From Roseibium sp. HPY-6 (GTDB taxonomy: Bacteria; Pseudomonadota; Alphaproteobacteria; Rhizobiales; Stappiaceae): a DNA stretch of 64,000 nt. Under the pieces are notes generated by a model. It worked only from the letters and a program-made list of their open reading frames with translations. It did no database searches and was not told the origin of the DNA. How positions within the stretch are numbered: the first letter of the stretch is position 1; every line of letters starts with the position of its first letter. Below, in pieces: positions 7,827 through 17,071 of this stretch. The stretch lies in assembly GCF_040530035.1 (NCBI RefSeq), contig NZ_JBEWCD010000002.1, forward strand, positions 806,001 through 870,000, read 5' to 3'. Made by a program: the position numbers and the translations under genes.

Positions 7827-10800
7827 ATGGAAACCGTGTTCTTCCGCCAGCCGCGTCTGGTTGCGCTTACGATCCTCGTCATCATCGCGGCCGGATTGTC
7901 CGCGCTCGTTGGAATTGGCCGTCAGGAAGACCCAACGATCACCAATCTCTTTGCCACCGTAACAACGGTATACCCGGGCGCGGACCCGGCCAGGGTCGAG
8001 GCTCTGGTGACGGAAAAGATCGAGGAAGAGCTGCGTGAAGTCGAAGAGATCGACGTGATCGAATCGACCTCTTCGTCCTCCATTTCGATTGTGCAGATCG
8101 AACTTCTCGACACGTTGACGGAAGAAGTGATCGAGCAGGCCTGGTCTGAAATCCGGGACAAGATCGGCGATGCGACAAGAGAATTCCCGCAAGGTGTTCT
8201 TGAACCGGAATTCTCGACGGAAGGCGCAGGTGCTTTCGCTTCGATCAGTGCGCTTGTGCCGCGACATGATGGCGTCTCGGATGCGGTGCTTTTGCGCTAC
8301 GCCGAAGCCCTTTCAGACACTTTGCGCAATGTGCCGGGCACCAAGTCAGTCGAGATTTTCGGTGAGGTTGAAGAGGAAATTCTGGTTCAGGTCGATCCTG
8401 CGGTTCTGACCTCACTTTCTTTGACCGTTGAACAGGTTTCAGCAGCGATCAGATCCGCTGACGCCAAAGTGCGGGCAGGGCGTCTGCGCGGTGCCGACCG
8501 TGAGTTCCTGATTGAGGTCGAGGGAGAAATTGCCGCACTCGACCGGATCCGGCAAATTCCTGTCACCGTGAGCGATACCGGGATTGTGACACGGGTTGGA
8601 GATGTTGCAGCGGTTTCTAAGGGAAAGAGAGAACCTGCGGAAGAACTCGCCTTTTCCTCCGGACGGCCTGCCATCCTTGTCGCGGCAAAAATCGCCGACG
8701 GTCTTCAGGTAGACACCTGGATGGAACGCGTTCGCAGCCGGATTGCCGGATTTGAAGCGGACATGCCGTATTCCATCGAACACCAGCTCGTTTTCGACCA
8801 GAGCCTTTATACCATCGATCGCCTGTCCAATGTTGGCCTGAATATCGCCATCGGGATGGGGTTGGTGGTTGCGGTTCTGCTGGTCACCATGGGGCTGAGA
8901 TCAGCGTTGATCGTGGCAATGGTCCTGCCAGTTGTGACCCTCGCTTCCTTCGCGACGATGAGCATGATCGGCTTGCCGCTTCATCAGATGTCCTTGACCG
9001 GGCTGATCGTCGCCCTCGGCCTCTTGGTCGATGCCGGTATCGTCATGACGGATGAAATCGGACAGGCGCTTGATCAGGGGAGAACCCGCCGTGACGCAGT
9101 CGCCAAGGCCGTGCGTCGCCTGTTTGCCCCCCTGCTCGCCTCCACGGTCACGACAGCGCTTTCCTTCATGCCGATGGTTCTGCTGCCAGGCCCCGCCGGA
9201 GACTTCGTGGGTGCCATCGCAATTGCTGTGATCATCATGCTTTTGTGGTCCTTCGTCGTCGCGGTCACTTTGACAGCCGCTATCGCCGGGTGGATTTTGC
9301 CAGCCAATACAAGTGGCGAAAAAACAGGAAAATCCGGGCTTGCGGCTTTAGTCGCCGTGCCCTTCCGCTTTTCCTTGAAGATGGCGATGCGCAATCCGGC
9401 AAGCTCCGTTGCCTTTGCTCTGGTCCTGCCGGTAATCGGCTTCCTGAGCATGCCAACGCTTACGGCGCAGTTTTTCCCTGGCGTTGACCGGAACCAGTTT
9501 CACATTGAGGTCGAGCTTTCGGATGGAACCGCGATCTCCGAAACCGCCGGCACGGCACGAAAAATAGATGCCGCGCTCGCGGGCACACAGGGTATCGAGC
9601 AAGTGTCTTGGGTGGTCGGTAAGAGTGCGCCCGCATTTTACTATAACATCGTCGGCAATCGGGACCGGGCACCTGCCTTTGCGCAAGCCCTTGTAACGAC
9701 ATCATCTGCGGCTGAAACCGCACGGCTTGTGCCGGTTTTGCAGGCAAGCCTGTCGTCGGACTTTCCGGAAGCGCGCATTCTGGTACGTGATCTCGTCCAG
9801 GGCCCGCCCGTCGACGCACCCGTCGAATTGCGTCTGGTCGGTCCCTCTCTGGAAGTTCTGCGTGTTGAAGGCGACAAGCTGCGTGAGCTTGCTGCGCGCG
9901 TCGAAGAGGTGACGATCGTGCGCACGACGCTCGATGGCGGCTCGCCGAAGCTGAAATTATCCGTCAACGAAGACAAGGCGCGGCTTTTGGGGCTGGGGCT
10001 TGGTGAGGTTGCTCAGCAGCTTGAGGCAACGCTTGAAGGGGCGACAGGTGGCAGCCTGATTGAGGGCACGGAGGAACTGCCGGTGCGCGTGCGCGTCGGT
10101 GCATCGGATCGAGGCGACTTGTCCCGCATTGCAAGTCTTCCCCTGTTGCCCGGAAACGGTGTGCCCGGGTCAGCGGCCTATAACGGTGTGCCTTTGTCTG
10201 CCATCGCCGACATCCGCATGGAGCCTGCCGAAGGCCAGATCAACCGGCGAAACGGCGAGCGGACCAACACCGTCCAGGCTTTCGTGCAATACGGCGTGTT
10301 GCCGGAAGAGGCACTCAAGAAACTCCAGTCGGAAGTGGAAGCTGCCGGATTTGCCCTGCCGGATGGATACCGGATCGAAACGGGAGGCGACTCTGATGCC
10401 CGTGACGACACGTTGACGAACCTGATAGGCTCGCTGGGGTTGATTGTGCCACTGTCGATTGCAGCGATTGTGCTGACATTCAACTCATTCCGCTTGTCTG
10501 CAGTTACGCTGGTCGTCGCCGTTCTCTCAGCGGGATTAAGCATCTTCGCGCTGGCGGTCTTCCAGTATCCGTTCGGGATCAACGCGATCATCGGCGTGAT
10601 CGGCTCGATCGGTGTCTCCATAAATGCTGCGATCATCATATTGACCGGCATGCAGCAGAACGAAGGAGCGGTAAACGGAGACCAGAACGCGATGGTTGAC
10701 GTTGTGATGGGGTCCAGCCGGCACATCGTGTCGACCACGCTGACGACGTTCGGTGGCTTCCTGCCCCTGATCCTGGAAGGAGGCGGCTTTTGGCCTCCCT

Positions 10801-11003
10801 TTGCAATGTCCATCGCTGGCGGCGTGCTGTTGTCGACCGTGATCTCGTTCTATTTCGCGCCGCCGATGTTTGCACTTGTTTATGCGCGCAAGCGCAAGCC
10901 CGCGGCTTCCGAAGAAACAAAACCGCAGGCACATGATGAGCGCTCGGAAACCGATACGTCGTGGTCCAACGACAACTACCAGCCAGCGATGGCGGCCGAG
11001 TGA
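7827..11003 (+). CDS. RND efflux transporter permease (AcrB/HAE1 superfamily)
   Basis: 1058 residues, full length for the family, with 12 predicted TM helices in two repeats and two large periplasmic loops. 'GRQEDPTITNLFATVTTVYP' (porter domain start) and 'GLLVDAGIVMTDEIGQAL' (TM4) identify it. The proton-relay positions are unusual: AcrB D407/D408/K940 correspond to D402, A403 and N933 here, so only one of the three charged residues is kept. The C-terminal ~35 residues are hydrophilic. With its adaptor it would export a toxic or signalling compound under the control of the divergent TetR protein; the substrate is unknown. Confidence 0.93.
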   Translation: METVFFRQPRLVALTILVIIAAGLSALVGIGRQEDPTITNLFATVTTVYPGADPARVEALVTEKIEEELREVEEIDVIESTSSSSISIVQIELLDTLTEEVIEQAWSEIRDKIGDATREFPQGVLEPEFSTEGAGAFASISALVPRHDGVSDAVLLRYAEALSDTLRNVPGTKSVEIFGEVEEEILVQVDPAVLTSLSLTVEQVSAAIRSADAKVRAGRLRGADREFLIEVEGEIAALDRIRQIPVTVSDTGIVTRVGDVAAVSKGKREPAEELAFSSGRPAILVAAKIADGLQVDTWMERVRSRIAGFEADMPYSIEHQLVFDQSLYTIDRLSNVGLNIAIGMGLVVAVLLVTMGLRSALIVAMVLPVVTLASFATMSMIGLPLHQMSLTGLIVALGLLVDAGIVMTDEIGQALDQGRTRRDAVAKAVRRLFAPLLASTVTTALSFMPMVLLPGPAGDFVGAIAIAVIIMLLWSFVVAVTLTAAIAGWILPANTSGEKTGKSGLAALVAVPFRFSLKMAMRNPASSVAFALVLPVIGFLSMPTLTAQFFPGVDRNQFHIEVELSDGTAISETAGTARKIDAALAGTQGIEQVSWVVGKSAPAFYYNIVGNRDRAPAFAQALVTTSSAAETARLVPVLQASLSSDFPEARILVRDLVQGPPVDAPVELRLVGPSLEVLRVEGDKLRELAARVEEVTIVRTTLDGGSPKLKLSVNEDKARLLGLGLGEVAQQLEATLEGATGGSLIEGTEELPVRVRVGASDRGDLSRIASLPLLPGNGVPGSAAYNGVPLSAIADIRMEPAEGQINRRNGERTNTVQAFVQYGVLPEEALKKLQSEVEAAGFALPDGYRIETGGDSDARDDTLTNLIGSLGLIVPLSIAAIVLTFNSFRLSAVTLVVAVLSAGLSIFALAVFQYPFGINAIIGVIGSIGVSINAAIIILTGMQQNEGAVNGDQNAMVDVVMGSSRHIVSTTLTTFGGFLPLILEGGGFWPPFAMSIAGGVLLSTVISFYFAPPMFALVYARKRKPAASEETKPQAHDERSETDTSWSNDNYQPAMAAE

Positions 11004-11010
11004 GCCTGCG

Positions 11011-11988
11011 TCAGCGGCCGCTCCAACGGGAGAACAGTGAAGTCGACAGCGCCCGGCTTCCCGCTTCTTCGCGGATCACGAGTTCTCCGGACTCCAGGAG
11101 GCCGCCCTGCTCAGCGAGCGTTTCGGCCATCAGCTCGTGGATCGCGAGGAAGCTGGACCTGATCGCATAGGCGGTCAGGATCATGAACAATGAGTCCTTG
11201 GCCAATAGCTGCCGCAGATCCTTAAGCATGCCCGGCAGGCTGGTGTAGAGATCCCAGACTTCGCCTTTGGGACCACGACCGTATTTCGGAGGATCGAGAA
11301 TGATCCCGTCATAGGTGTTCCCGCGCCTGACTTCACGAGCGACAAATTTCGACGCGTCTTCGCATATCCAGCGGATCGGCAGGTCATCCAGTCCGGACAA
11401 CGCCTGGTTTTCACGGGCATATCCGATCGCCTTCTTGGAGGCGTCTACATGGGTCACCTGGGCTCCCTCCGTTGCAGGCAGCAACGATGCAAGGCCCGTA
11501 TAGCCGAAGAGATTCAGGATTTTCAGCGGTTTGTCGGGCGAGTTCTTGCGCCCAGCCCGCACTTTTTCATTCACCCAGTCCCAATGAGCTGCCTGTTCGG
11601 GAAAAACCCCGACATGCCGGAACGACATGAAGCGGCCATTGTATCGGACCGGCCCGTAGGACATCGGCCAGGTTTCCGGCACGTTGCCTGCAAACTTCCA
11701 ACGCCCGGGGCCTTCTTCTTCCGTGTCACCGGAAAAAACGGCATCCGCACGCTGCCACTGGGCTTCCTTGAGCCGGCGCGCGCCCATGGCTTGGGGCTCC
11801 GGACGCACAATGGTGAAACGGCCGTAGCGTTCCAGTTTCTCGCCGGCCCCCATGTCGAGAAGGCGGTAGTCCTTCCACCCCCTTGTTTCCAGCACGACGG
11901 GCCAGGACTGGGACGGCGGGCTCCCGTATGGGGCAAAGGAAGAGGCGCTTTTGGGGTCCGCCACGATGGTCTCACGTTGTTTGTTCAC
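11011..11988 (-). CDS. Class I SAM-dependent methyltransferase, RlmI/RlmK-like (probable rRNA m5C)
   Basis: 325 residues. The C-terminal Rossmann fold has motif I 'ILNLFGYTGLAS', an acidic SAM-ribose position in 'THVDASKKAIGYARENQ' and the catalytic 'IILDPPKYGRGPKGEVW'. This DPPxYG block is characteristic of the COG1092 family, which methylates 23S rRNA. The N-terminal ~120 residues carry the family's pre-domain ('WPMSYGPVRYNGRFMSFRHV'). The gene is convergent with the RND permease, with only 7 bases between stop codons and no clear terminator. Confidence 0.88.
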   Translation of the reverse strand: MNKQRETIVADPKSASSFAPYGSPPSQSWPVVLETRGWKDYRLLDMGAGEKLERYGRFTIVRPEPQAMGARRLKEAQWQRADAVFSGDTEEEGPGRWKFAGNVPETWPMSYGPVRYNGRFMSFRHVGVFPEQAAHWDWVNEKVRAGRKNSPDKPLKILNLFGYTGLASLLPATEGAQVTHVDASKKAIGYARENQALSGLDDLPIRWICEDASKFVAREVRRGNTYDGIILDPPKYGRGPKGEVWDLYTSLPGMLKDLRQLLAKDSLFMILTAYAIRSSFLAIHELMAETLAEQGGLLESGELVIREEAGSRALSTSLFSRWSGR

Positions 11989-12052
11989 TTAGGTGATCAC
12001 GCCTTAGTCTTCCTGGCGGGCAAGGTCAATCACAGCTTCATGCGGCGCAACG

Positions 12053-12082
12053 AAAAAGGGCGGAGCGCATGGCACTCCGCCC
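12053..12082 (-). terminator. Rho-independent terminator of the chemoreceptor gene
   Basis: An 8-bp perfect stem GGGCGGAG/CTCCGCCC with a 9-nt loop is followed on the minus strand by TTTTT, 23 bases after the chemoreceptor stop. Confidence 0.85.
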
Positions 12083-12105
12083 GTTCAACAATGCAACGAC
12101 GCTGA

Positions 12106-14541
12106 TCAGGCCGCGGCGACTTTCGACAGGAACTGCTCGACTTCCTGTTTCAAATGGTCCGTCTTGTCCGTCAGCTCGCCGGATGCCGAAAGAACCATGT
12201 CTGCGGACGATGATGTCTGATCGACTGCCTGTGACAGCTGAGTCATGGACGAGGATACTGCACCGGTTCCTTCTGCAGCCCGCTGAACGTTCTGCGAGAT
12301 TTCCGCTGTTGCGGCGCCTTGCTGCTCAACCGCTGATGCGATGGCGGTGGTGTAGCTGTTCACCTCGGTCATGGTCTCCGCGATTTCGCCGATGGCCACG
12401 ACGGATTCCTTGGTGGCGTTCTGGATCTCGGTGATCTGCGAGCTGATTTCCTCTGTCGCTCGCGACGTCTGTGTCGCAAGCTCCTTGACCTCGGAAGCAA
12501 CCACCGCAAAGCCCTTGCCGGCTTCGCCTGCGCGCGCCGCCTCGATAGTGGCGTTCAGGGCAAGGAGGTTGGTTTGTTCAGCGATCGCCTGGATCAGGGT
12601 CACGACTTCGCCGATTTTTGTTGCAGCTTCCGCAAGACCCTCGACCTTCTCGTTGGTCTCGCGCGTGCCCGTTGTTGCCCGGTCGACGATCTCGGTGGTC
12701 TGCGCGACCTGACGGGATATCTCGCCGATCGAGGCCGCAAGTTCCTCTGCAGCACTGGCAACAGTCTGGACGTTGTTCGTGGTGTCGTTCGAGGAGGACT
12801 GGGTTTCGGTCGCATAACCGGCACTGTCACGGGCGATTTCAGTTAGCGCCTGTGCGGTGTTGTCAAGGCTACCTGCCGTTGACGCGACCGATCCGAGAGC
12901 CTCTTCCGCAGTCGCCCGGAAATTGTTGATCAGGTCGTCGACACGCTGCTGGCGCTCGTGACGGGCTTCTTCTTCCTGTTCGTTTTGCGCCTGGAGTTCA
13001 GCCCGCTCCACGGCGTTGTCCCGGAAAACCTGCACCGTGCGGCTCATGTTGCCGATTTCGTCGCCACGCTCGATACCAGGAATATCAACTTCGTTGTCAC
13101 CATTCGCCAGCCGATCCATAACATTCGTTATGATCTGAATTGGACGTGTGATCGCCATGTTGAGGATAAAGGCCAGACCGACGCCCCCGAGAATAGCGAG
13201 CATGATTGTCATGATGATCTGAACTTCGGCGGAGCCGGCTGCGGAGTTGGCCGCCTGCGACTGCGCGTTCGAGATGGCTGCAATGTCGTCGTTGACCTTT
13301 CTGGTCAGGCTGTCGAGCTGCTGTCGTTTTTCCAGCAGGTCGGTTTCCGCTGTCAGCATTTCCTTGAACGACTTATCAAGCGTGACGATGGAAGTCGGGA
13401 TCGCCTCGATCGCCTCGGCTGCCGACGGCAGGACCTTTGCGTATTTCAGCAGGTCTTCTTCGAGGGCAAGAAGCGAAGCAATCTGTGCTTCGACCAGTGC
13501 TTTATCGTCCGAACCGAAAGCGCCGAACAGGTAGAGCAGCTCGGAACGCGTTGTCTGGGCGGTCTGGTTCAGCGACTTGGCCTTGTCGGAAATCGTGCGA
13601 ATGGTTGCGAGCCGTGTCGACGCTTCCAGTGACTCGGTTTTGGCCTGGTCAACCACCGGGGCCGCCTGTTCAAGAACCGCGACCGTCTTTGCGTCCAGGC
13701 CCTCGATGCCTTCGCCAACCGCAAGACGGGCTTCATAGGCTTCGGAAAAACCCAGGTCTTTCGTGAGGTTTTCAAGAGCACCGAGAAGCTTCTTGGTCGC
13801 ACCGGCAAGCTGAGCCATGACTTTCGGCTGCATGCCGTCGATCTGCTTGTAACGCATCTGCTTTGTGGACGAGACCATGGCACGTGCAATATGGATTGAT
13901 TCTTCAAGGGCCTCGCCTTGCAGATTGCCGTTCCCTTCCAGATATTTGAGCCGGATCTGAATGACCTTGTCCTTCAGTTCAAAGATGCCCCGCTGGATCG
14001 CGGAAGCGTCGTCCAGCCGGCTGTCGGCTGAAAAGGCCTCTGCGCTCACGCGCTTTTCCTCAGTGATCACCGCGTCATTGATGTTGAAAGCCAGCTTGCC
14101 GAGGTTTGCTGTATTCTCCTGAAGCGATGCAAGACGCAGAGCCTGTTGCTCCGTTTGCGCCACGACGTCGTCGAATGTTGCGGCGAATTCCGAAACGGCC
14201 TGCTTGGCTCCGGCGACCTGTGCCTCGGCTTCCGCATTGCCGGCCACTTCCTCATCCAGCTTCTGCAGGGAGGCGTTCAGGGCCTCGATTTCCTGATCGA
14301 CAGCCGCACTCAGTTCTGGGGTCGGGCTATTCAGATAGTCTTCCCGCTTGAGGGACGTTGCCTGGACCTGACCGGCAACTTGCGCGGCGCGGTCGGCAAC
14401 GACAAAGCTGGAGGAAAGGTTCTGGATGGCGAAGAAGCCAACGGCACCGACCACTGCGGTCAGCAGCAGCACCGCCAAAAACCCACCGCCGACCTTGAAT
14501 CCGAACTTCAGGTCGACCAACGACTTCAAAATCTGTTTCAT
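12106..14541 (-). CDS. Methyl-accepting chemotaxis protein with long periplasmic helical sensor
   Basis: 811 residues: TM1 about 14-36, a ~400-residue all-helical periplasmic region (resembling helical bimodular/HBM sensors), TM2 about 441-465, HAMP about 466-520 ('[25 protein letters not shown]'), and a cytoplasmic coiled coil. The signalling tip is '[38 protein letters not shown]', shown here only by its ends '[20 protein letters not shown]' and '[15 protein letters not shown]'. No CheR/CheB tethering pentapeptide is present at the C-terminus (ends KVAAA). No che genes are nearby, so it is an orphan receptor serving a distant array. The ligand is unknown. Confidence 0.93.
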   Translation of the reverse strand: MKQILKSLVDLKFGFKVGGGFLAVLLLTAVVGAVGFFAIQNLSSSFVVADRAAQVAGQVQATSLKREDYLNSPTPELSAAVDQEIEALNASLQKLDEEVAGNAEAEAQVAGAKQAVSEFAATFDDVVAQTEQQALRLASLQENTANLGKLAFNINDAVITEEKRVSAEAFSADSRLDDASAIQRGIFELKDKVIQIRLKYLEGNGNLQGEALEESIHIARAMVSSTKQMRYKQIDGMQPKVMAQLAGATKKLLGALENLTKDLGFSEAYEARLAVGEGIEGLDAKTVAVLEQAAPVVDQAKTESLEASTRLATIRTISDKAKSLNQTAQTTRSELLYLFGAFGSDDKALVEAQIASLLALEEDLLKYAKVLPSAAEAIEAIPTSIVTLDKSFKEMLTAETDLLEKRQQLDSLTRKVNDDIAAISNAQSQAANSAAGSAEVQIIMTIMLAILGGVGLAFILNMAITRPIQIITNVMDRLANGDNEVDIPGIERGDEIGNMSRTVQVFRDNAVERAELQAQNEQEEEARHERQQRVDDLINNFRATAEEALGSVASTAGSLDNTAQALTEIARDSAGYATETQSSSNDTTNNVQTVASAAEELAASIGEISRQVAQTTEIVDRATTGTRETNEKVEGLAEAATKIGEVVTLIQAIAEQTNLLALNATIEAARAGEAGKGFAVVASEVKELATQTSRATEEISSQITEIQNATKESVVAIGEIAETMTEVNSYTTAIASAVEQQGAATAEISQNVQRAAEGTGAVSSSMTQLSQAVDQTSSSADMVLSASGELTDKTDHLKQEVEQFLSKVAAA

Positions 14542-14724
14542 ACGATCCCCGCATGGCTGTCAGAACAGCGTTACCCTTGAAAACACTATTCCCGTCAGCC
14601 ATGAATATTGGGTAAACTATCGTATTAGAGTGTCCGTTTCTTTATTTCGCTTCATTGCAAATAGTACGTAAGTGTCATTTCGTAGACCTTGCCGGTCACG
14701 CAAGCCTAGCAACATTTGACGAGA

Positions 14725-15483
14725 TCAGACATGTTGTCCGCCGTTGATGTGAATTTCAGCTCCGGTTACGTAAGAACTTCTTTGTGAGCACAGATAAAAG
14801 ATCGTATCGGCCACTTCTTCCGGCAGCCCCAGGCGCCGCAAGGGTATGTCATCAATCATCTTTTCGGTTCCGGGCGAAAGAATGGACGTGTCGATCTCGC
14901 CTGGTGCGATAGCATTCACGCGGATGCCGTGAGGCCCGAAATCCGCTGCCATTTCACGCGTGAGCGACGCCAGCGCAGCCTTTGACGTCGCATAGGCTGT
15001 ACCCGCGAAGGGATGAACCCGCATGCCTGCGATCGACGTCACATTCACCACGGATCCGGTTGCAGCTTTCAATTCATCGAACAACCCGCGCCCCAGCAGG
15101 ATCGGTGCAAAGAAATTCACCTGAAAGACCGTCCGCCATTCATGCATCGCGGTATTGAGCGAATTGAGCCGTGCACCGTCTGTGCCTTTCGGACTGATCC
15201 CGGCGTTGTTGACGAGGGCCTGCAATTTTGAACCGTTTGCTTCCAGCCGCTTGCGGATTTCCTGGACCGCGTATCCAAGATTTTCCGGGTCGGAGAGGTC
15301 GACCTGAATATGATCCTCCGGTCCCATCGGCCAGGGACACTTGTCGGAAAACGCCTGCCGCGAGCACGTGATCACGCGCCAGCCCTCGGCGGAGAACCGC
15401 TTGACTGTGGCGTGTCCTATACCGCGGCTCGCGCCCGTCAACACAAGTGTCGGGCGGGTATCGGGGGTGTCCTGTCCGCTCAT
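14725..15483 (-). CDS. Short-chain dehydrogenase/reductase
   Basis: 252 residues from the ATG at 15481-15483, preceded by AAGGA; the longer frame would use a GTG at 15504 with no ribosome site. Classical SDR motifs are all present: TGxxxGxG 'TGASRGIGHATV', 'NNAG' in 'LQALVNNAGISPKG', the catalytic Ser in 'NVTSIAGMRV', Tyr-x-x-x-Lys in 'TAYATSKAALASL' and 'GIRVNAIAPGEIDT'. It reduces or oxidises an unknown carbonyl/alcohol with NAD(P)H. It is monocistronic and divergent from bfd. Confidence 0.9.
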   Translation of the reverse strand: MSGQDTPDTRPTLVLTGASRGIGHATVKRFSAEGWRVITCSRQAFSDKCPWPMGPEDHIQVDLSDPENLGYAVQEIRKRLEANGSKLQALVNNAGISPKGTDGARLNSLNTAMHEWRTVFQVNFFAPILLGRGLFDELKAATGSVVNVTSIAGMRVHPFAGTAYATSKAALASLTREMAADFGPHGIRVNAIAPGEIDTSILSPGTEKMIDDIPLRRLGLPEEVADTIFYLCSQRSSYVTGAEIHINGGQHV

Positions 15484-15607
15484 CGGGTGTCCTTGTAACT
15501 TCACAGGGGAGTCGGAAAAAGTTGACTCTTACAGTTGAGTTTCGTTATTGCGCATAAAACCCTAAATGCCAATATGTCCGGAATTCGGACACTGCACGAA
15601 CCCTAAG

Positions 15608-15850
15608 ATGATCGTATGCTCCTGTAACGTTCTTTCTGAGAAGCAGCTACGCGAAGCTGCAAAGGAAATGCGTGCCGATCCGAACGGTAAGGTGCCGACA
15701 CCCGGAGCCGTGTTTCGACATCTGGGGTGCCGTCCAAGGTGTGGCGGCTGCTTTCCGTCCGTTATTGACATCATTCACGAAAAGGCGTCTGAAGAGACGA
15801 GGGAAACCGAACCGGAGAGCGTACCGCTCAAGCGCGCTGCCAACCGGTAG
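15608..15850 (+). CDS. bfd: Bacterioferritin-associated ferredoxin
   Basis: 80 residues from ATG 15608 ('MIVCSCNVLSEKQLREA'); the frame extends further upstream but the family begins at this methionine. The [2Fe-2S] ligands of the Bfd/BFD-fold are visible as Cys4, Cys6, Cys45 and Cys48 (CxC ... CGGC), plus an extra Cys41. Bfd reduces the ferric core of bacterioferritin to release iron. The bfr gene follows after 15 bases, so the pair is co-transcribed. The tail (about 60-80) is low in sequence conservation and charged. Confidence 0.93.
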   Translation: MIVCSCNVLSEKQLREAAKEMRADPNGKVPTPGAVFRHLGCRPRCGGCFPSVIDIIHEKASEETRETEPESVPLKRAANR

Positions 15851-15865
15851 ACTGGAGAGGGTCTT

Positions 15866-16351
15866 ATGAAGGGTGAAGCACAGGTCATTGATTATCTGAA
15901 CAAGGCTCTCCGGCACGAATTGACGGCGGTCAATCAGTATTGGGTCCATGCGCGTCTGCTCGCCGATTGGGGTTTCGGAAAACTGGCCGACAAGGAGCTG
16001 GAGGAAGCGGACGAAGAGCGTCAGCATGCCCAGGATCTCATGGACCGGATCATTTTTCTGGAAGGCCTGCCGAACCTTCAGACCCTGGACCCGCTTCGGA
16101 TCGGGCAGAATGTGAAGGAATGCCTCGAAGGCGATCTGGCTGCCGAGTATGTCGCCCGTGCGCTTTATCACGAGGCGCGCGAAATCTGCCGCGACCTGGG
16201 CGACTACGTGTCCATGGAACTGTTTGAAAAGCTGCTCAGCGACGAGGAGAGCCACATCGACTTTCTGGAGACCCAGCTGGATCTGATCGAGCGGATCGGC
16301 ATCGACAACTATTCGCTTCTGCAGGCAAAGTCGGCCGATCAGGCCGAATAG
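15866..16351 (+). CDS. bfr: Bacterioferritin (ferroxidase centre intact, haem-ligand Met replaced)
   Basis: 161 residues that align without gaps to E. coli Bfr. All six di-iron ferroxidase ligands are present: Glu18, Glu51, His54, Glu94, Glu127 and His130. The haem-ligating Met52 of Bfr is Arg52 here (codon CGT at 16019-16021), so a homo-oligomer should not bind the inter-subunit haem normally. The C-terminus '[19 protein letters not shown]' is typical. Function: a 24-subunit iron-storage shell that oxidises Fe2+. It shares a transcript with bfd. Confidence 0.93.
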   Translation: MKGEAQVIDYLNKALRHELTAVNQYWVHARLLADWGFGKLADKELEEADEERQHAQDLMDRIIFLEGLPNLQTLDPLRIGQNVKECLEGDLAAEYVARALYHEAREICRDLGDYVSMELFEKLLSDEESHIDFLETQLDLIERIGIDNYSLLQAKSADQAE

Positions 16352-16354
16352 CCT

Positions 16355-17065
16355 TTACCGGTCCTCAGAAACGGCGGGCGGCTGTGCGACGGTTGAACAA
16401 CTGCCGCCTTGCTCCTTGTTGAGATGGTGGGTCATTCCACCAGCGGCCGCGGCGTCTTCCGCGTCATGCGTCACCAGCAGGACCGGCAGATGCTTCTTTC
16501 TGGCAAGGCGGAACACCAGATCGCGCACATCTGCGCGCCTGCTTTGATCAAGGCTTGAAAACGGCTCGTCCAGCAACAGTGCTTTTGGCTCGGCCAGCAG
16601 CGTTCGCATGAGCGCAACGCGTGTCTGCTGGCCGCCGGAGAGCGTGGCCGGGTCCCGGTCGCTGAAACCGGCAAGGCCGACGTCATCGAGGGCTTGGAGG
16701 GCCAGCTGGCGGCGTTCCAAGCGACCTTTTACTGCCGGTGGGATTGCGAACAGAAGGTTCTGAAGAACCGACATGTGCGGAAAGAGCAGCGGTGACTGAA
16801 ACATCAATCCGATGTGACGCTCCGGAGCCGGAACAGGCGTAAGGTCCTCACAATTCAGAATAACCCTGCCGGTCGCCTCGAAAACAGGCCGCAGGAAACC
16901 TGCGATGAAATCGAGCAGGCTGGATTTTCCGCTGCCGCTCTCTCCCATGATCGTAAGTATCTGGCCCGGCTGAATATGGCAATCGATCTCGAACAGCTGT
17001 GCTCCATCAAGGCGGATACTGACGCCTTCCAGAACCAGGCCGGTTTGTTCCGTTTTTGCCGGCAT
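16355..17065 (-). CDS. ABC transporter ATP-binding protein (YnjD-like)
   Basis: 236 residues. Walker A 'GESGSGKSS' (about 41-49), Q-loop 'LMFQSPLLFPHMSV', signature 'LSGGQQTRVALMRTLL', Walker B 'ALLLDEPFSSLD' and H-loop 'LLVTHD' are all present. It is the last gene of a binding protein-permease-ATPase operon of the YnjBCD type; the permease stop lies 6 bases upstream. It powers import of a solute not yet known for this transporter family. Its gene is convergent with bfr, with 3 bases between stops. Confidence 0.92.
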   Translation of the reverse strand: MPAKTEQTGLVLEGVSIRLDGAQLFEIDCHIQPGQILTIMGESGSGKSSLLDFIAGFLRPVFEATGRVILNCEDLTPVPAPERHIGLMFQSPLLFPHMSVLQNLLFAIPPAVKGRLERRQLALQALDDVGLAGFSDRDPATLSGGQQTRVALMRTLLAEPKALLLDEPFSSLDQSRRADVRDLVFRLARKKHLPVLLVTHDAEDAAAAGGMTHHLNKEQGGSCSTVAQPPAVSEDR

Positions 17066-17071
17066 TCGATC

